Shown: positions 24,685 through 34,361 of the stretch, piece by piece
How positions within the stretch are numbered: position 1 is the first letter of the stretch
Layout of the letters: the number at the start of each line of letters is the position of its first letter
From: Pseudomonas sp. R84
Lineage (GTDB): Bacteria > Pseudomonadota > Gammaproteobacteria > Pseudomonadales > Pseudomonadaceae
Reading direction: 5' to 3'
NCBI RefSeq assembly: GCF_009834515.1
Contig: NZ_CP019426.1
Span: 1,601,501-1,665,500, forward strand
Length of the DNA stretch: 64,000 bases
Program-made: the position numbers and the translations under genes
Notes under the pieces: model-generated
Database searches by the model: none
What the model was told of the DNA's origin: nothing
The model's input: the letters and a program-made list of their open reading frames with translations, nothing else

Positions 24685-25977
24685 TTACCACAGCGCAACG
24701 CTGTAGCTCACCAGCAAACGCACTTCGTCTGCATCGCGAGCCGAGTAGTTGGAGCGGTAAGTGGCATTACGCAAACGCACGGCGACATCCTTCAAGGCGC
24801 CGCTTTGTACTACATATTTGATTTCGGTGTTGCGTTCCCACTCTTTGCCTTCTTCACCGTTCTTGAGCTTGATGTTGTCACCGCTCAAGTAGCGGCTCAT
24901 GAAGCTCAGACCAGGAATGCCGAGCTTGGCGAAGTCAAAGTCGTAGCGAGCCTGCCAGGAGCGTTCTTCAGCACCGGCGAAATCGTTGATCTGCACGAAG
25001 TTGACCAGGTACGGGTCGCTGCCATCGACATAAGGGAAGGCACTGTCGCCAGACATGTGCTGGTAACCGGCGCTGAACTTGTGGCCGCTCAGCGCATAGC
25101 TGACCAGGCCGTTGAGCGAGCGGTTGTCGATTTCGCCGCCGCGGGCCGCGCCCTTATCATCACTGACGGCGAAACGCAGGTCAGTGGCAAACGTGCCCGG
25201 GCCCATCGGCCGTGAAGCAACCAGGCCGAAGAAGTGCTGGTTGTAGACTTCGTCGAGTTGGGCGAAGTGGTAACTGCCGGTGATCTTGTCGGTGAACTTG
25301 TAGTCCACGCCGCCAAAATCAAAGTGCTTGCCAGCGGCGGTGCCGGCAAAACGGCTGTTCTTGTTGTTGAGGGCGATGTCTTCGAAATCGGTGCTGTCGC
25401 GATCCTTGGCTTTCTCCAGACGGCCACCGGTGAAGGTCAGGTTCTTGATCTCTTTGGAGGTCAGCAAGCCGCCTTCAAAGGTCTGCGGCAGGATGCGCCC
25501 GTCGTTGGGTTTGAGGATCGGCAGTTCGGGAATCAGGCTGCCGATTTTAAGTTCGGTGGCAGAGATTTTCACTTTGCCGGTCAGGCCGACTTTCGAGTAC
25601 TCGTCTGCCGCGCGCCCGTCGTCGTGGGTTGGAAGCAGGCCGGTGCCGGTGCGGTCCGGACTCGAATCGAGTTTCACCCCAAGCATGCCCAACGCATCAA
25701 CACCGAACCCCACGGTGCCGTCGGTGTAACCCGATTGCAGATTGAGCATGAAGCCCTGGGCCCATTCGTCACGCTTGGATTGCTGGGCGCTGGTGCCATC
25801 GCGAAAGTCGCGGTTGAAATACATGTTGCGGGTTTCGAAGGTGGCGCTGCTGTCTTCAATGAAGTCGGCAAAACTCAACGGCGAAAAACCGGCAAGGGCG
25901 GCGGCACTGACGAGGGCGGTGTGGCTGAAACGGGAAGGGTGAACAGACGTGGACGCCTGAGGCTGCATGGACGGCAT
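24685..25977 (-). CDS. opdH: OprD-family outer-membrane porin, tricarboxylate-type (OpdH-like)
   Basis: 430 residues; signal peptide ending near SFADF, then the OprD-family start FIEDSSATFETRNMYFNRDF and a C-terminal beta-strand ending in a hydrophobic/aromatic residue (SYSVALW). OpdH in P. aeruginosa is the cis-aconitate/tricarboxylate porin; the location directly upstream of tctCBA supports that identity here. It is divergent from tctDE across a 236-bp regulatory gap. The ATG at 25977 has GGAG 9 nt upstream; a second in-frame ATG follows three codons later. Confidence 0.88.
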   Translation of the reverse strand: MPSMQPQASTSVHPSRFSHTALVSAAALAGFSPLSFADFIEDSSATFETRNMYFNRDFRDGTSAQQSKRDEWAQGFMLNLQSGYTDGTVGFGVDALGMLGVKLDSSPDRTGTGLLPTHDDGRAADEYSKVGLTGKVKISATELKIGSLIPELPILKPNDGRILPQTFEGGLLTSKEIKNLTFTGGRLEKAKDRDSTDFEDIALNNKNSRFAGTAAGKHFDFGGVDYKFTDKITGSYHFAQLDEVYNQHFFGLVASRPMGPGTFATDLRFAVSDDKGAARGGEIDNRSLNGLVSYALSGHKFSAGYQHMSGDSAFPYVDGSDPYLVNFVQINDFAGAEERSWQARYDFDFAKLGIPGLSFMSRYLSGDNIKLKNGEEGKEWERNTEIKYVVQSGALKDVAVRLRNATYRSNYSARDADEVRLLVSYSVALW

Positions 25978-26213
25978 GCGGGTGTACTCCGTTTATTGTT
26001 CTTATTGGTCGAAAACGCTTCGAGGCGTTTTTCTTTGCGCTGTGTGGCATCAGCGACGGCAGTCGGAACTGTCCGTGGGCCGACTCTAACCAGCTAACCT
26101 TTCGCTAACCTTTCAGCAGACTTTCAAGGTTTTCGGGCTTCACAGCGGCGGTTGCGGCTGTAAACTCCGCGGCAAAGCGTGGCGTCGGCCATCCCTGAAC
26201 GAGGTAAAAATCC

Positions 26214-26885
26214 ATGCGTGTCCTGCTCGTCGAAGACCATCTGCAACTGGCCGAAAGTGTCGCTCAGGCGCTCAAAAGCACCGGTCTGACCGTGGATGTG
26301 TTGCACGATGGCGTAGCCGCCGATCTGGCACTGGGCAGTGAGGAATACGCCGTGGCGATCCTCGATGTCGGTCTGCCGCGCATGGACGGTTTTGAAGTGC
26401 TGGCGCGGTTGCGCGCACGTGGAAAAAATCTGCCGGTGTTGATGCTGACCGCGCGCAGCGATGTGAAGGATCGCGTCCACGGCCTCAATCTGGGCGCCGA
26501 CGATTACCTCGCCAAACCTTTCGAACTGACCGAACTGGAAGCGCGCGTCAAAGCCTTGCTGCGCCGCAGTGTGCTCGGTGGCGAACGCCAGCAGCGCTGC
26601 GGCGTGCTGGCCTACGACCTCGACACCCGACGTTTCACCCTTGGCGAAGAATTGCTGACGCTGACCTCTCGCGAGCAAGCGGTGCTGGAAGCGCTGATTG
26701 CCCGGCCGGGGCGGGTGATGAGCAAGGAGCAACTGGCGTCCCAGGTGTTCGGCCTCGACGAAGAAGCCAGCCCCGACGCGATCGAAATCTACGTGCATCG
26801 CTTGCGCAAGAAACTCGATGGCCAACCGGTGGCGATCGTGACTTTCCGTGGCCTCGGTTATCTGCTGGAAAGCCGCGATGCATAA
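26214..26885 (+). CDS. tctD: OmpR-family response regulator for tricarboxylate uptake
   Basis: 223 residues: receiver domain (VEDH acid pocket at residues 6-9, phospho-acceptor D51 in AILDVGLP, conserved Lys in YLAKPFE) and a C-terminal winged-helix DNA-binding domain (EIYVHRLRKKLD, GLGYLL). Divergent from opdH-tctCBA, which it presumably activates from the intergenic region 25978-26213. It overlaps the sensor kinase gene by 8 bp. Confidence 0.92.
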   Translation: MRVLLVEDHLQLAESVAQALKSTGLTVDVLHDGVAADLALGSEEYAVAILDVGLPRMDGFEVLARLRARGKNLPVLMLTARSDVKDRVHGLNLGADDYLAKPFELTELEARVKALLRRSVLGGERQQRCGVLAYDLDTRRFTLGEELLTLTSREQAVLEALIARPGRVMSKEQLASQVFGLDEEASPDAIEIYVHRLRKKLDGQPVAIVTFRGLGYLLESRDA

Positions 26886-28263
26886 GCCCAGCAGCCTGCG
26901 CTGGCGCTTGCTGTGGAACCTCGCATTGCTGCTGGTGGTGTTGATGCTCGCTAGCGGCTTGAGCGCGTACTGGAACGGTCGCGAAGCCGCCGACACCGCG
27001 TATGACCGCACGCTGCTGGCCTCGGCGCGGACCATCGCTGCGGGCCTGTCGCAACGTGACGGCACACTGAGTGCCGATGTGCCTTACGTCGCACTCGACA
27101 CCTTCGCTTATGACAGCGCCGGGCGGATTTACTATCAGGTCAATGACATCCACCAAAAGCTGATTTCCGGCTATGAGAATCTGCCCGGGCCGCCGCCGGG
27201 GACGCCGCGCACCGACAGTTATCCAGCGTTGGCGCGTTTCTACAACGCCACCTACAAAGGGCAGAACGTGCGCGTGGTCAGCCTGCTGAAAGCAGTGACC
27301 GAGCCGAACATGAACGGCATGGCGGAAATCCGCGTTGCCGAAACCGATGAAGCACGGGTGAGCATGGCGCGCAGTCTGGCGGCCGATACCTTGCTGCGCC
27401 TGGGCATGTTGGCGATCGGAGCGTTGCTGCTGGTGTGGTTTGCGGTCAGTGCTGCATTGCGCCCGTTGGAGCGCTTGCGCACAGCTGTGGAAGAGCGGCA
27501 GCCCGACGACTTGCGGCCGCTGCCATTGGTTGAAGTGCAGCATGAGCTGTGGCCGTTGGTGCGTGGGCTTAATCATTTCACCGAGCGCTTGCGTGGTCAG
27601 TTCGAACGGCAGGCGCAGTTCATCGCCGATGCGGCCCATGAGTTGCGCACGCCATTGGCGGCACTGAAAGCGCGGCTTGAATTGGGCTTGCGTTCGAACG
27701 AGCCCGAGACGTGGCGCACGACATTGGAATCCTCGGCGCAAAGCACCGATCGCCTGACCCATCTGGCCAATCAGTTGCTGTCGCTGGCGCGCGTCGAAAA
27801 CGGCGCCCGGGCGATTGCCGAGGGCGGCGCGCAGTTGCTCGATCTGAGTCAGTTGGCCCGGGAATTGGGCATGGCCATGGCGCCTCTGGCGCACAAGCGC
27901 GGGGTAGCGCTGGCGCTGGAGGCGGACGAACCGGTGTGGTTGCGCGGTGAGCCGACGCTGCTGAACGAATTACTGAGCAATCTGGTGGACAACGCTTTGG
28001 CGCATACGCCACCGGGCGGTAACGTGATATTGCGGGTGACGGCGCCAGCGGTGCTTGAGGTTGAAGATGACGGGCCGGGGATTCCGCTGGAAGAGCGCGA
28101 CCGGGTGTTTGAGCGGTTTTACCGGCGCAATCAGCAGGTCGCGGGTTCTGGCTTGGGCTTGGCGATTGTCGGCGAGATCTGCCGGGCGCATCTGGCGCAG
28201 ATCAGTCTGCATGATGGTGAGCAGGCGGGGTTGAAGGTGCGGGTCAGTTTTATCGCCGGGTGA
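26878..28263 (+). CDS. tctE: Sensor histidine kinase for tricarboxylate uptake
   Basis: 461 residues. Two membrane helices (about 14-31 and 180-200) flank a periplasmic domain that would sense tricarboxylates; the cytoplasmic part has a HAMP-like linker, the H-box AAHELRTPLA with H254, the N-box LLSNLVDNALAH, G1 DDGPGIPL and G2 GSGLGLAIV. The start at 26878 gives MHKPSSLRWRLLW, overlapping tctD by 8 bp. Confidence 0.92.
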   Translation: MHKPSSLRWRLLWNLALLLVVLMLASGLSAYWNGREAADTAYDRTLLASARTIAAGLSQRDGTLSADVPYVALDTFAYDSAGRIYYQVNDIHQKLISGYENLPGPPPGTPRTDSYPALARFYNATYKGQNVRVVSLLKAVTEPNMNGMAEIRVAETDEARVSMARSLAADTLLRLGMLAIGALLLVWFAVSAALRPLERLRTAVEERQPDDLRPLPLVEVQHELWPLVRGLNHFTERLRGQFERQAQFIADAAHELRTPLAALKARLELGLRSNEPETWRTTLESSAQSTDRLTHLANQLLSLARVENGARAIAEGGAQLLDLSQLARELGMAMAPLAHKRGVALALEADEPVWLRGEPTLLNELLSNLVDNALAHTPPGGNVILRVTAPAVLEVEDDGPGIPLEERDRVFERFYRRNQQVAGSGLGLAIVGEICRAHLAQISLHDGEQAGLKVRVSFIAG

Positions 28264-28286
28264 CTTGCAGTGTTTTTGTTGGCCTC

Positions 28287-28350
28287 ATCGCGAGCAGGCT
28301 CACTCCTACACTGGAACGCGTTCTCCTGTAGGAGTGAGCCTGCTCGCGAT
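28287..28350. repeat. REP doublet between tctE and the HDOD gene
   Basis: Perfect 24-bp inverted arms 28287-28310 and 28327-28350 (ATCGCGAGCAGGCTCACTCC and its complement), 16 bp apart, between convergent genes. GTAGGAGTG variant. Confidence 0.92.
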
Positions 28351-28370
28351 GGCCACAATAAAGTTTCGGA

Positions 28371-29192
28371 TCAGTAAAACATCGTCCGCGATTCTTCCAG
28401 ATCTTCACACAGCGCTTTGTTCTCCGGATCAATCCCAAGCTTTCTGAACGCCGGAACGGTCATTGGATCAATCCGCGCAAACGGATGATCCGTGTCCTTG
28501 TGGCAATACAGGCTCGCCACCTGCACCAGATCGACGTAATCAATGGCCGTCGAATCGCGCTTGAAGTCCTGATAGCGCCCCGGCAATTCCACCAGTCGCT
28601 CCGGGAACTCCCAGACGCGCAACAACTTGTCGCCCAGCAACGGATGTATGTGATCGATCACATGGTTGAGGCTGACCGGGTCTGACAGCAGTTCGTAGTG
28701 GTCTTCGGCGTAGGTCAGAATCGGCAACACACCGATCTGATGCACCAGTCCGCCGAGCGCTGCCTGATCGGGTTTGAGTTGTGTGTAGCGGCGGCACAAC
28801 GCATAACTGACGCCAGCAATTTCCAGGCTCTTGCGCCAGACTTCGCGCATCTTCTGTTCGACCACTTCGGAGCGGGCGTGGAAAATCTGCTCCATCACCA
28901 GACCGATCGCCAGGTTGCTGCTGTAGTTGATGCCCAGCCGGGTGATGGCCGTGTGCAGGTCGGTGACTTCCTGTGCGGCGCGCAGCAGCGGGCTGTTGAC
29001 CACTTTGATCAGGCGCGCCGACAGCGCCGTGTCCCGGCCGATCACTTTGCTCAGGTCGCTGACGCTGATTTCCGGGTCTTCAGCGGCCTTGCGAATCTGC
29101 AGGGCCACCTCCGGCAACGTGGGCAGAACCAGGTCATCGTTATCGATGGCCTCAACCAAATCCTGTTGGACTTTTTCCGCCAGTTCGCTCAT
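28371..29192 (-). CDS. HDOD domain protein
   Basis: 273 residues, essentially a single HDOD domain (LPTLPEVALQIRKAAEDP near residue 24, GRDTALSARLIKVVNSPLL near 52, LGGLVHQIGVLPIL near 144). HDOD proteins are HD-superfamily relatives lacking the full metal site and act in signalling, motility or stress control. No attached GGDEF, EAL or receiver domain is present, so the role is open. It is followed by a REP doublet and lies 35 bp downstream of ygfZ on the same strand. Confidence 0.88.
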   Translation of the reverse strand: MSELAEKVQQDLVEAIDNDDLVLPTLPEVALQIRKAAEDPEISVSDLSKVIGRDTALSARLIKVVNSPLLRAAQEVTDLHTAITRLGINYSSNLAIGLVMEQIFHARSEVVEQKMREVWRKSLEIAGVSYALCRRYTQLKPDQAALGGLVHQIGVLPILTYAEDHYELLSDPVSLNHVIDHIHPLLGDKLLRVWEFPERLVELPGRYQDFKRDSTAIDYVDLVQVASLYCHKDTDHPFARIDPMTVPAFRKLGIDPENKALCEDLEESRTMFY

Positions 29193-29227
29193 TTAAACTC
29201 TCTAGGGTGTTGCAACAAATGCTGCGA

Positions 29228-30169
29228 TCAGCGCTGGATTTCGCGGTCGCGATCCAGTTCGTAAGGCAGGTCGAGCAGATGCAGCGCGGGACCTTCGAGG
29301 GTGCCCAGATGCAAATCACCGGCTTCGGCAGCTTCGGCCTGCAGCACCGCCAGGAGTTCAATGTTTTGCCCGGCCTTGGCGGCCAGCACCACTTCACCGA
29401 TGGAGCTGTTGTGGCTTGGCGCAAACAGTTGTGTGCCAGGCTCCGGCAAATCAGCAGTGTCCAGGCTCAGGCGATACAAGCGCCGCTTGAGTTTGCCCAG
29501 GTACTGCATGCGCGCAACGATTTCCTGGCCGGTGTAGCAGCCTTTCTTGAAACTCACGCCGCCGACGGCTTGCAGGTTGAGCATCTGCGGGATAAACAGC
29601 TCGCGGGTGCTCGGCATGACCTGGCCGATACCGGCGCGGATCTGGCCCAGCAGCCATTGATTGAGCTCAGCCTCAGGCAGGGCGGCGGACAATTTGGTTT
29701 TGATCGCGTCAGCCTGATCGGCCGGTGCCCAGAGTTCGGCGCGATCGGGCGAGACGCGAATCGCGAGCAGGCCTTCGTTGCGCACGAGGCTGTCGGTTTC
29801 CGCCGGCAGGTCCAGACCGAGGCTGGTCAAGGCACTTTCGCCGTGCGCCAGACCGAAGCGCACCCAGGCGGCGCTTTCGTCGGTCAGTTTCGATTTGGAG
29901 AACACCGCGTACTTTTTCAGGTCCGCCAGTTGCGGCTCCAGCAGCTCGCTGGCCATTGCCAGGACTACGCCGTCACCTTCGAGCAGAATGCGGAAGCTCG
30001 ACTGCATCCGGCCTTTCTGCGTGCAGCGGGCGCCGAGGCTGGCACGGTTGTCGCTCAGGTAATTGAGATTGCAGGTCAACTGGCCTTGCAGGAATTTTCC
30101 GGCATCCGCGCCGCGAACCGCGAGAACGCCTTCATGAGACAGGGTGCAGAAAAAAGCAGAATCGGCCAT
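29228..30169 (-). CDS. ygfZ: YgfZ/GcvT-like folate-binding protein for Fe-S cluster maintenance
   Basis: 313 residues with the diagnostic YgfZ motif KGCYTGQE near residue 225 and the N-terminal GcvT-like fold (VRGADAGKFLQGQLTCN near residue 18). YgfZ uses tetrahydrofolate in repair or assembly of certain Fe-S enzymes. The ATG at 30169 (MADSAFFCTLSHEG) was chosen because the fold starts there; the frame is open further upstream but without family similarity. Divergent from sdhE, another flavin/Fe-S enzyme maturation factor. Confidence 0.92.
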   Translation of the reverse strand: MADSAFFCTLSHEGVLAVRGADAGKFLQGQLTCNLNYLSDNRASLGARCTQKGRMQSSFRILLEGDGVVLAMASELLEPQLADLKKYAVFSKSKLTDESAAWVRFGLAHGESALTSLGLDLPAETDSLVRNEGLLAIRVSPDRAELWAPADQADAIKTKLSAALPEAELNQWLLGQIRAGIGQVMPSTRELFIPQMLNLQAVGGVSFKKGCYTGQEIVARMQYLGKLKRRLYRLSLDTADLPEPGTQLFAPSHNSSIGEVVLAAKAGQNIELLAVLQAEAAEAGDLHLGTLEGPALHLLDLPYELDRDREIQR

Positions 30170-30319
30170 GGGTCTTCGCAGGGTAAATAGACTGGGGCAC
30201 ATCATAAGGGGGCATGGTTGAAATGGGTAGTTGATAAAGGATCGGTGGTGCCCGACCAAAGCCGACTGTGCGGGCCGCCTCGGGGCTGTATACTTGCCGC
30301 CAAATTTGAGGAGGGCTCC

Positions 30320-30574
30320 ATGGTCGAACAAGTTGAACTGAATCGCCTGTTTTGGCACAGCCGTCGCGGCATGCTCGAGCTTGACGTGTTGCTGGTGCCG
30401 TTCGTGCAGGAGGTTTACGCGACGTTGAACCAGGTGGATCGCGATCTGTATGTGCGCCTGCTGACGTGCGAGGATCAGGACATGTTCGGCTGGTTCATGG
30501 AGCGCAGCGAGTCTGAAGATCCGGAACTGCAGCGCATGGTTCGCATGATCCTGGACCGTGTCCAGCCCAAGTAA
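30320..30574 (+). CDS. sdhE: FAD assembly factor SdhE (YgfY/CptB)
   Basis: 84 residues. Flavinylates succinate dehydrogenase (and fumarate reductase) by covalent FAD attachment to SdhA-type subunits. The signature RRGMLELD sits near residue 15. ATG 30320 has GAGGAGGG about 6-12 nt upstream. The last 17 bp overlap the next gene. Confidence 0.94.
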   Translation: MVEQVELNRLFWHSRRGMLELDVLLVPFVQEVYATLNQVDRDLYVRLLTCEDQDMFGWFMERSESEDPELQRMVRMILDRVQPK

Positions 30575-31010
30575 CACGTTCGAATGCCGCTGGCATGCCT
30601 CACGGCAGTTGCTGGCGGCTTATCTGTTGGCCCAGGCGTTCGCGCTGGGCGCTCTGTTTCTGCTCTCTATTCCACTCTGGGCCAGCGTGCTCGGGGCTTT
30701 TGGCTGTCTGCTTCACGGGTTTTGGGTGTTGCCTCGGCAGATTCTGCTGAATCACCGTCGGGCGTTTCGCGGATTGCGCCGGGACGCCGATGGCTGGCAG
30801 TTGTGGAATCAGGCGGATGGCTGGCAAGCCGTGCAATTGAGGCCGGACAGCCTCGCGCTGCCGTTGATCGTGGTGTTGCGTTTTCGTCTGCGCGGGGAAT
30901 GGCGGGTCAGGTCGATCTGCGTACCAAGGGACTCGCAGGCGGCGGATTTGCACCGACGCCTGCGAGTGCGGCTCAAGTTCAGCCGACGTAGGTGGGCGGC
31001 ACCAGAATAG
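30558..31010 (+). CDS. YgfX-family inner-membrane protein
   Basis: 150 residues starting at GTG 30558, inside the sdhE coding region. Two hydrophobic segments near the N-terminus (about 20-37 and 42-60), then a soluble Arg-rich part. This is the usual partner of SdhE; in E. coli the pair was described as a toxin-antitoxin system (CptA/CptB), an interpretation at odds with SdhE's role in flavinylation. Its 3' end overlaps the convergent nadB gene by 32 bp. Confidence 0.8.
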   Translation: MSSPSNTFECRWHASRQLLAAYLLAQAFALGALFLLSIPLWASVLGAFGCLLHGFWVLPRQILLNHRRAFRGLRRDADGWQLWNQADGWQAVQLRPDSLALPLIVVLRFRLRGEWRVRSICVPRDSQAADLHRRLRVRLKFSRRRWAAPE

Positions 31011-32595
31011 TGTCGAGAGCCTCGGGCAGCAGGTCGGGATAGTCGAGGGTGTAATGCAGGCCGCGACTTTCCTTGCGTTCCATGGCTGAGCAGATCATCA
31101 GTTCGGCCACCTGCGCCAGATTGCGCAATTCGATCAGATCGCGGCTGACCTTATAGTTGCTGTAGAACTCGTCGATCTCGTCCAGCAGCAGGCGCACGCG
31201 GTGCTGTGCCCGCTGCAGGCGCTTGTTGGTGCGCACGATGCCGACGTAGTCCCACATGAAGCGCCGCAGTTCATCCCAGTTGTGCGCGATGATCACGTCT
31301 TCGTCGGAATCGGTCACCTGGCTGGCGTCCCACGCGGGTAAGGCGTTTGGCGCGGTGACATCGTCCAGTTGCGCGAGGATGTCGGCCGCCGCTGAGCGGG
31401 CATAGACAAAGCATTCCAGCAGCGAGTTGCTGGCCATGCGGTTGGCGCCGTGCAGGCCGGTGAAGCTGGTTTCGCCGATGGCATACAAGCCCGGCACATC
31501 GGTGCGACCGTTCTGATCGACCATCACGCCGCCGCAGGTGTAATGCGCGGCAGGCACGACCGGGATGGGCTGTTTGGTGATGTCTATACCGAAACCGAGA
31601 CAGCGCTCATAAACAGTGGGGAAGTGCGTCTTGATGAAGTCTTCGGGCTTGTGGCTGATATCGAGATAAACGCAGTCGACACCCAGGCGCTTCATTTCAT
31701 GGTCGATGGCCCGAGCGACGATGTCGCGCGGTGCCAGTTCGGCGCGCTTGTCGAAGCGATACATGAAGCGTTCGCCGTTCGGCAGCTTCAAATGGGCGCC
31801 TTCGCCGCGCAGGGCTTCGGTAATCAGAAAGCTCTTGGCCTGTGGGTGATACAGGCAGGTCGGGTGAAACTGGTTGAATTCCAGGTTCGCCACCCGGCAA
31901 CCCGAGCGCCAGGCCATGGCAATGCCATCACCGCAGGCACCGTCGGGATTGCTGGTATAGAGGTAGACCTTGGCGGCGCCTCCCGAGGCGAGAATCACAA
32001 AGCGTGCGCCGTACGTGTCGACTTCGCCGGTTTTACGGTTGAGTACGTAAGCACCGAGGCAGCGTTCGCCGTCCATGCCCAAGCGTCGTTCGGTGATCAG
32101 ATCAACGGCAACCCGCTGCTCCAGCAGTTCGACGTTTGAGCGCTCTTTGGCCTGAGCCAGCAGGGTTTTGAAAATCGCCGCGCCGGTCGCATCGGCAGCA
32201 TGGATGATGCGGCGGTGGCTGTGGCCGCCCTCGCGGGTCAGGTGGAATTCGAATCCACCATCCTCAGTGCCGGATTGATCGTCGCGGGTGAAGGGCACGC
32301 CTTGGTCGATCAGCCACTGGATGGCTTCGCGGCTGTGCTCCACGGTGAAACGCACGGCGTCTTCGTGGCACAGACCACCGCCGGCGTTCAGGGTGTCATC
32401 AACATGGGATTCGACAGTATCGGTGTCGTCGAGCACGGCGGCGACGCCACCCTGGGCCCAGAACGTGGAACCGTTGGCCAGATCGCCTTTACTTAATACG
32501 GCAATGCGCAAATGACCCGGCAGGGTCAGCGCGAGACTCAAACCGGCAGCACCGCTGCCTATGACCAGAACATCATGTTGGAATTGTTGGCTCAT
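30979..32595 (-). CDS. nadB: L-aspartate oxidase
   Basis: 538 residues, standard NadB length. FAD-dependent oxidation of L-aspartate to iminoaspartate, first step of NAD synthesis. N-terminal dinucleotide-binding motif [13 protein letters not shown] (residues about 10-22), substrate-site block GEGAHL, HPTCLYH and the flavoprotein signature [22 protein letters not shown] near 355. The ATG at 32595 ([13 protein letters not shown]) is preceded by AGGA. NadB is a distant relative of SdhA, yet is not SdhE-dependent because its FAD is non-covalent. Confidence 0.95.
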   Translation of the reverse strand: MSQQFQHDVLVIGSGAAGLSLALTLPGHLRIAVLSKGDLANGSTFWAQGGVAAVLDDTDTVESHVDDTLNAGGGLCHEDAVRFTVEHSREAIQWLIDQGVPFTRDDQSGTEDGGFEFHLTREGGHSHRRIIHAADATGAAIFKTLLAQAKERSNVELLEQRVAVDLITERRLGMDGERCLGAYVLNRKTGEVDTYGARFVILASGGAAKVYLYTSNPDGACGDGIAMAWRSGCRVANLEFNQFHPTCLYHPQAKSFLITEALRGEGAHLKLPNGERFMYRFDKRAELAPRDIVARAIDHEMKRLGVDCVYLDISHKPEDFIKTHFPTVYERCLGFGIDITKQPIPVVPAAHYTCGGVMVDQNGRTDVPGLYAIGETSFTGLHGANRMASNSLLECFVYARSAAADILAQLDDVTAPNALPAWDASQVTDSDEDVIIAHNWDELRRFMWDYVGIVRTNKRLQRAQHRVRLLLDEIDEFYSNYKVSRDLIELRNLAQVAELMICSAMERKESRGLHYTLDYPDLLPEALDTILVPPTYVG

Positions 32596-33067
32596 TACAG
32601 GATTCCGCTCAAAGCGACCCGGGTCGGGGGTGGCGCAAGACAGCTGGATCGGCGAGTCAAGACAGCCACACAGCCCACTAGTATATAGAGGGGTGGGGCG
32701 GCACAATAGCCGGGCCGATATGGCATTGTGAAACTACTGTGACGGAAAAAACCGTGTGCTTCGTCGGAAGATTTTTTCCGCCGTTTGGGTAAAAGGCGAC
32801 TGTATCGCTGCTGAAACAGGCTTTTTCTGCACACGGTTGCCCAATGTCGGGTGGCGACGGCTATAAATAATTGGAACTTTTGCCAAAGGCCCAAGATCAA
32901 TAGTCGGTGCCAGAGATAAGGGACAGTGTCGGCTTCAGTGCGGAATCTGTGGTTGGATTCCTGCCGGCGAAACCGATGACTAGATTATTTGCGCAGCCGG
33001 TTTATCCCGAGCTGCGTTTTTCGTGCGTGCCAAATCAGAGCCCGCAGGAAACTTGCCTTGAGGGGGA
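32596..33067. other. nadB-algU divergent intergenic region
   Basis: This and the algU leader make a 558-bp gap. A TATACT -10 element for nadB is visible on the minus strand at 32680-32685, without a good -35. On the plus strand GAACTT at 32874-32879 is followed after 17 nt by TCAAT, a partial match to the AlgU promoter consensus GAACTT-N16/17-TCTGA, so a distal AlgU-type promoter is possible. No gene is evident. Confidence 0.45.
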
Positions 33068-33094
33068 GAACTTTTGCGAAAAGCCCGAGTCTAT
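33068..33094 (+). promoter_or_regulatory. AlgU (sigma-22) autoregulated promoter of algU
   Basis: GAACTT at 33068-33073, 16-nt spacer, TCTAT at 33090-33094: five of five at -35 and four of five at -10 against GAACTT-N16/17-TCTGA. It lies about 60 nt before the algU ATG, matching the known autoregulation of this locus. Confidence 0.75.
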
Positions 33095-33153
33095 GTTTGC
33101 AAGTCTGGTCGTTTAGTTATGCAAGTCTCCTCCGGGCTTATCGAGGAGTGTTC

Positions 33154-33735
33154 ATGCTAACCCAGGAAGAGGATCAGCAGCTGGTCGAGCGCGTTCAACG
33201 CGGCGACAAGCGAGCTTTCGATCTGTTGGTGCTGAAGTATCAGCACAAGATTCTCGGGTTGATCGTGCGTTTTGTGCACGACACCCATGAAGCCCAGGAC
33301 GTGGCTCAGGAAGCCTTTATCAAGGCGTATCGAGCACTTGGAAACTTTCGCGGCGACAGTGCGTTTTATACGTGGCTGTACCGTATTGCCATTAACACGG
33401 CGAAGAACTACCTGGTTTCACGCGGCCGTCGGCCGCCGGATAGTGATGTAAGTTCCGAGGATGCAGAGTTCTACGATGGCGATCACGGCCTCAAGGATCT
33501 CGAGTCACCAGAACGGGCACTGCTGCGGGATGAGATCGAAGGCACCGTCCATCGAACCATTCAGCAACTGCCAGAGGATTTGCGTACGGCTTTAACTTTA
33601 CGTGAATTCGATGGTCTGAGTTACGAGGACATTGCGAGCGTCATGCAATGTCCGGTGGGTACCGTGCGCTCCCGGATTTTCCGCGCCCGGGAGGCCATCG
33701 ATAAAGCCCTGCAGCCGTTGTTGCAGGAAAACTGA
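33154..33735 (+). CDS. algU: Extracytoplasmic-stress sigma factor AlgU (AlgT, sigma-22)
   Basis: 193 residues, the exact family length. Region 2 (AFDLLVLKYQHKILGL, DVAQEAFIKAYRALGNFRG) and region 4 (LTLREFDGLSYEDIASVMQCPVGTVRSRIFRARE, divided by the helix-turn-helix) are complete. Directs alginate, osmotic and envelope stress genes. The ATG 33154 has CGAGGAG upstream; longer upstream frames are leader sequence. First gene of algU-mucA-mucB. Confidence 0.97.
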   Translation: MLTQEEDQQLVERVQRGDKRAFDLLVLKYQHKILGLIVRFVHDTHEAQDVAQEAFIKAYRALGNFRGDSAFYTWLYRIAINTAKNYLVSRGRRPPDSDVSSEDAEFYDGDHGLKDLESPERALLRDEIEGTVHRTIQQLPEDLRTALTLREFDGLSYEDIASVMQCPVGTVRSRIFRAREAIDKALQPLLQEN

Positions 33736-33765
33736 GACAGCGGCGACAGCCAAGAGAGGAACGCC

Positions 33766-34353
33766 ATGAGTCGTGAAGCCCTGCAGGAATCGCTGTCCGC
33801 AGTGATGGATAACGAAGCGGACGAACTGGAATTGCGTCGAGTGCTCAATGCACTGGATGATGTTGATACCCGTGAGACCTGGGCTCGTTACCAGATCGCT
33901 CGGGCAGCCATGCACAAGGATCTGCTGCTTCCACGTCTGGATATCGCTGCGGCAGTGTCTGCTGCACTGGAAGACGAAACGGCTCCGGCCAAAGTATCTC
34001 GCAGCCCATGGCGCAACCTCGGCCGTCTGGCTGTTGCAGCCTCGGTAACTGTTGCCGTTCTGGCCGGTGTTCGCCTGTACAACCAGGATGAAATCGCTGG
34101 TGTCGAACTGGCTCAGCAATCCAGTCAGACAACCTTGGCGACCCCGCAGGTCAAAGGTCCGGCTGTTCTGGCAGGCTATAGTGAGAGTTCGGAAGCCACT
34201 GGTCCTATGGCCAACGGCGTACTGCAAGGTCAGCCAGGCTGGCACGATCAGCGTCTGCCAGGTTACTTGCGCCAGCACGCTCAACAGGCTGCACTGAAAG
34301 GCACTGAAAGCGCGTTGCCATACGCACGTGCAGCAAGTCTGGAAAACCGTTAA
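33766..34353 (+). CDS. mucA: Anti-sigma factor MucA
   Basis: 195 residues. The N-terminal cytoplasmic domain (MSREALQESLSAVMDNEADE) binds AlgU; one membrane helix lies at about residues 86-103 and a periplasmic tail follows, which MucB protects and the AlgW protease cuts. The frame is intact, so no mucoid-type truncation such as mucA22 is present. It starts 30 bp after algU. Confidence 0.95.
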   Translation: MSREALQESLSAVMDNEADELELRRVLNALDDVDTRETWARYQIARAAMHKDLLLPRLDIAAAVSAALEDETAPAKVSRSPWRNLGRLAVAASVTVAVLAGVRLYNQDEIAGVELAQQSSQTTLATPQVKGPAVLAGYSESSEATGPMANGVLQGQPGWHDQRLPGYLRQHAQQAALKGTESALPYARAASLENR

Positions 34354-34361
34354 GGAGGATC

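Noticed and set aside
33766..34353. A mucoid-type truncation in mucA.
   Set aside because: The frame is intact for 195 residues, with membrane helix and periplasmic tail.
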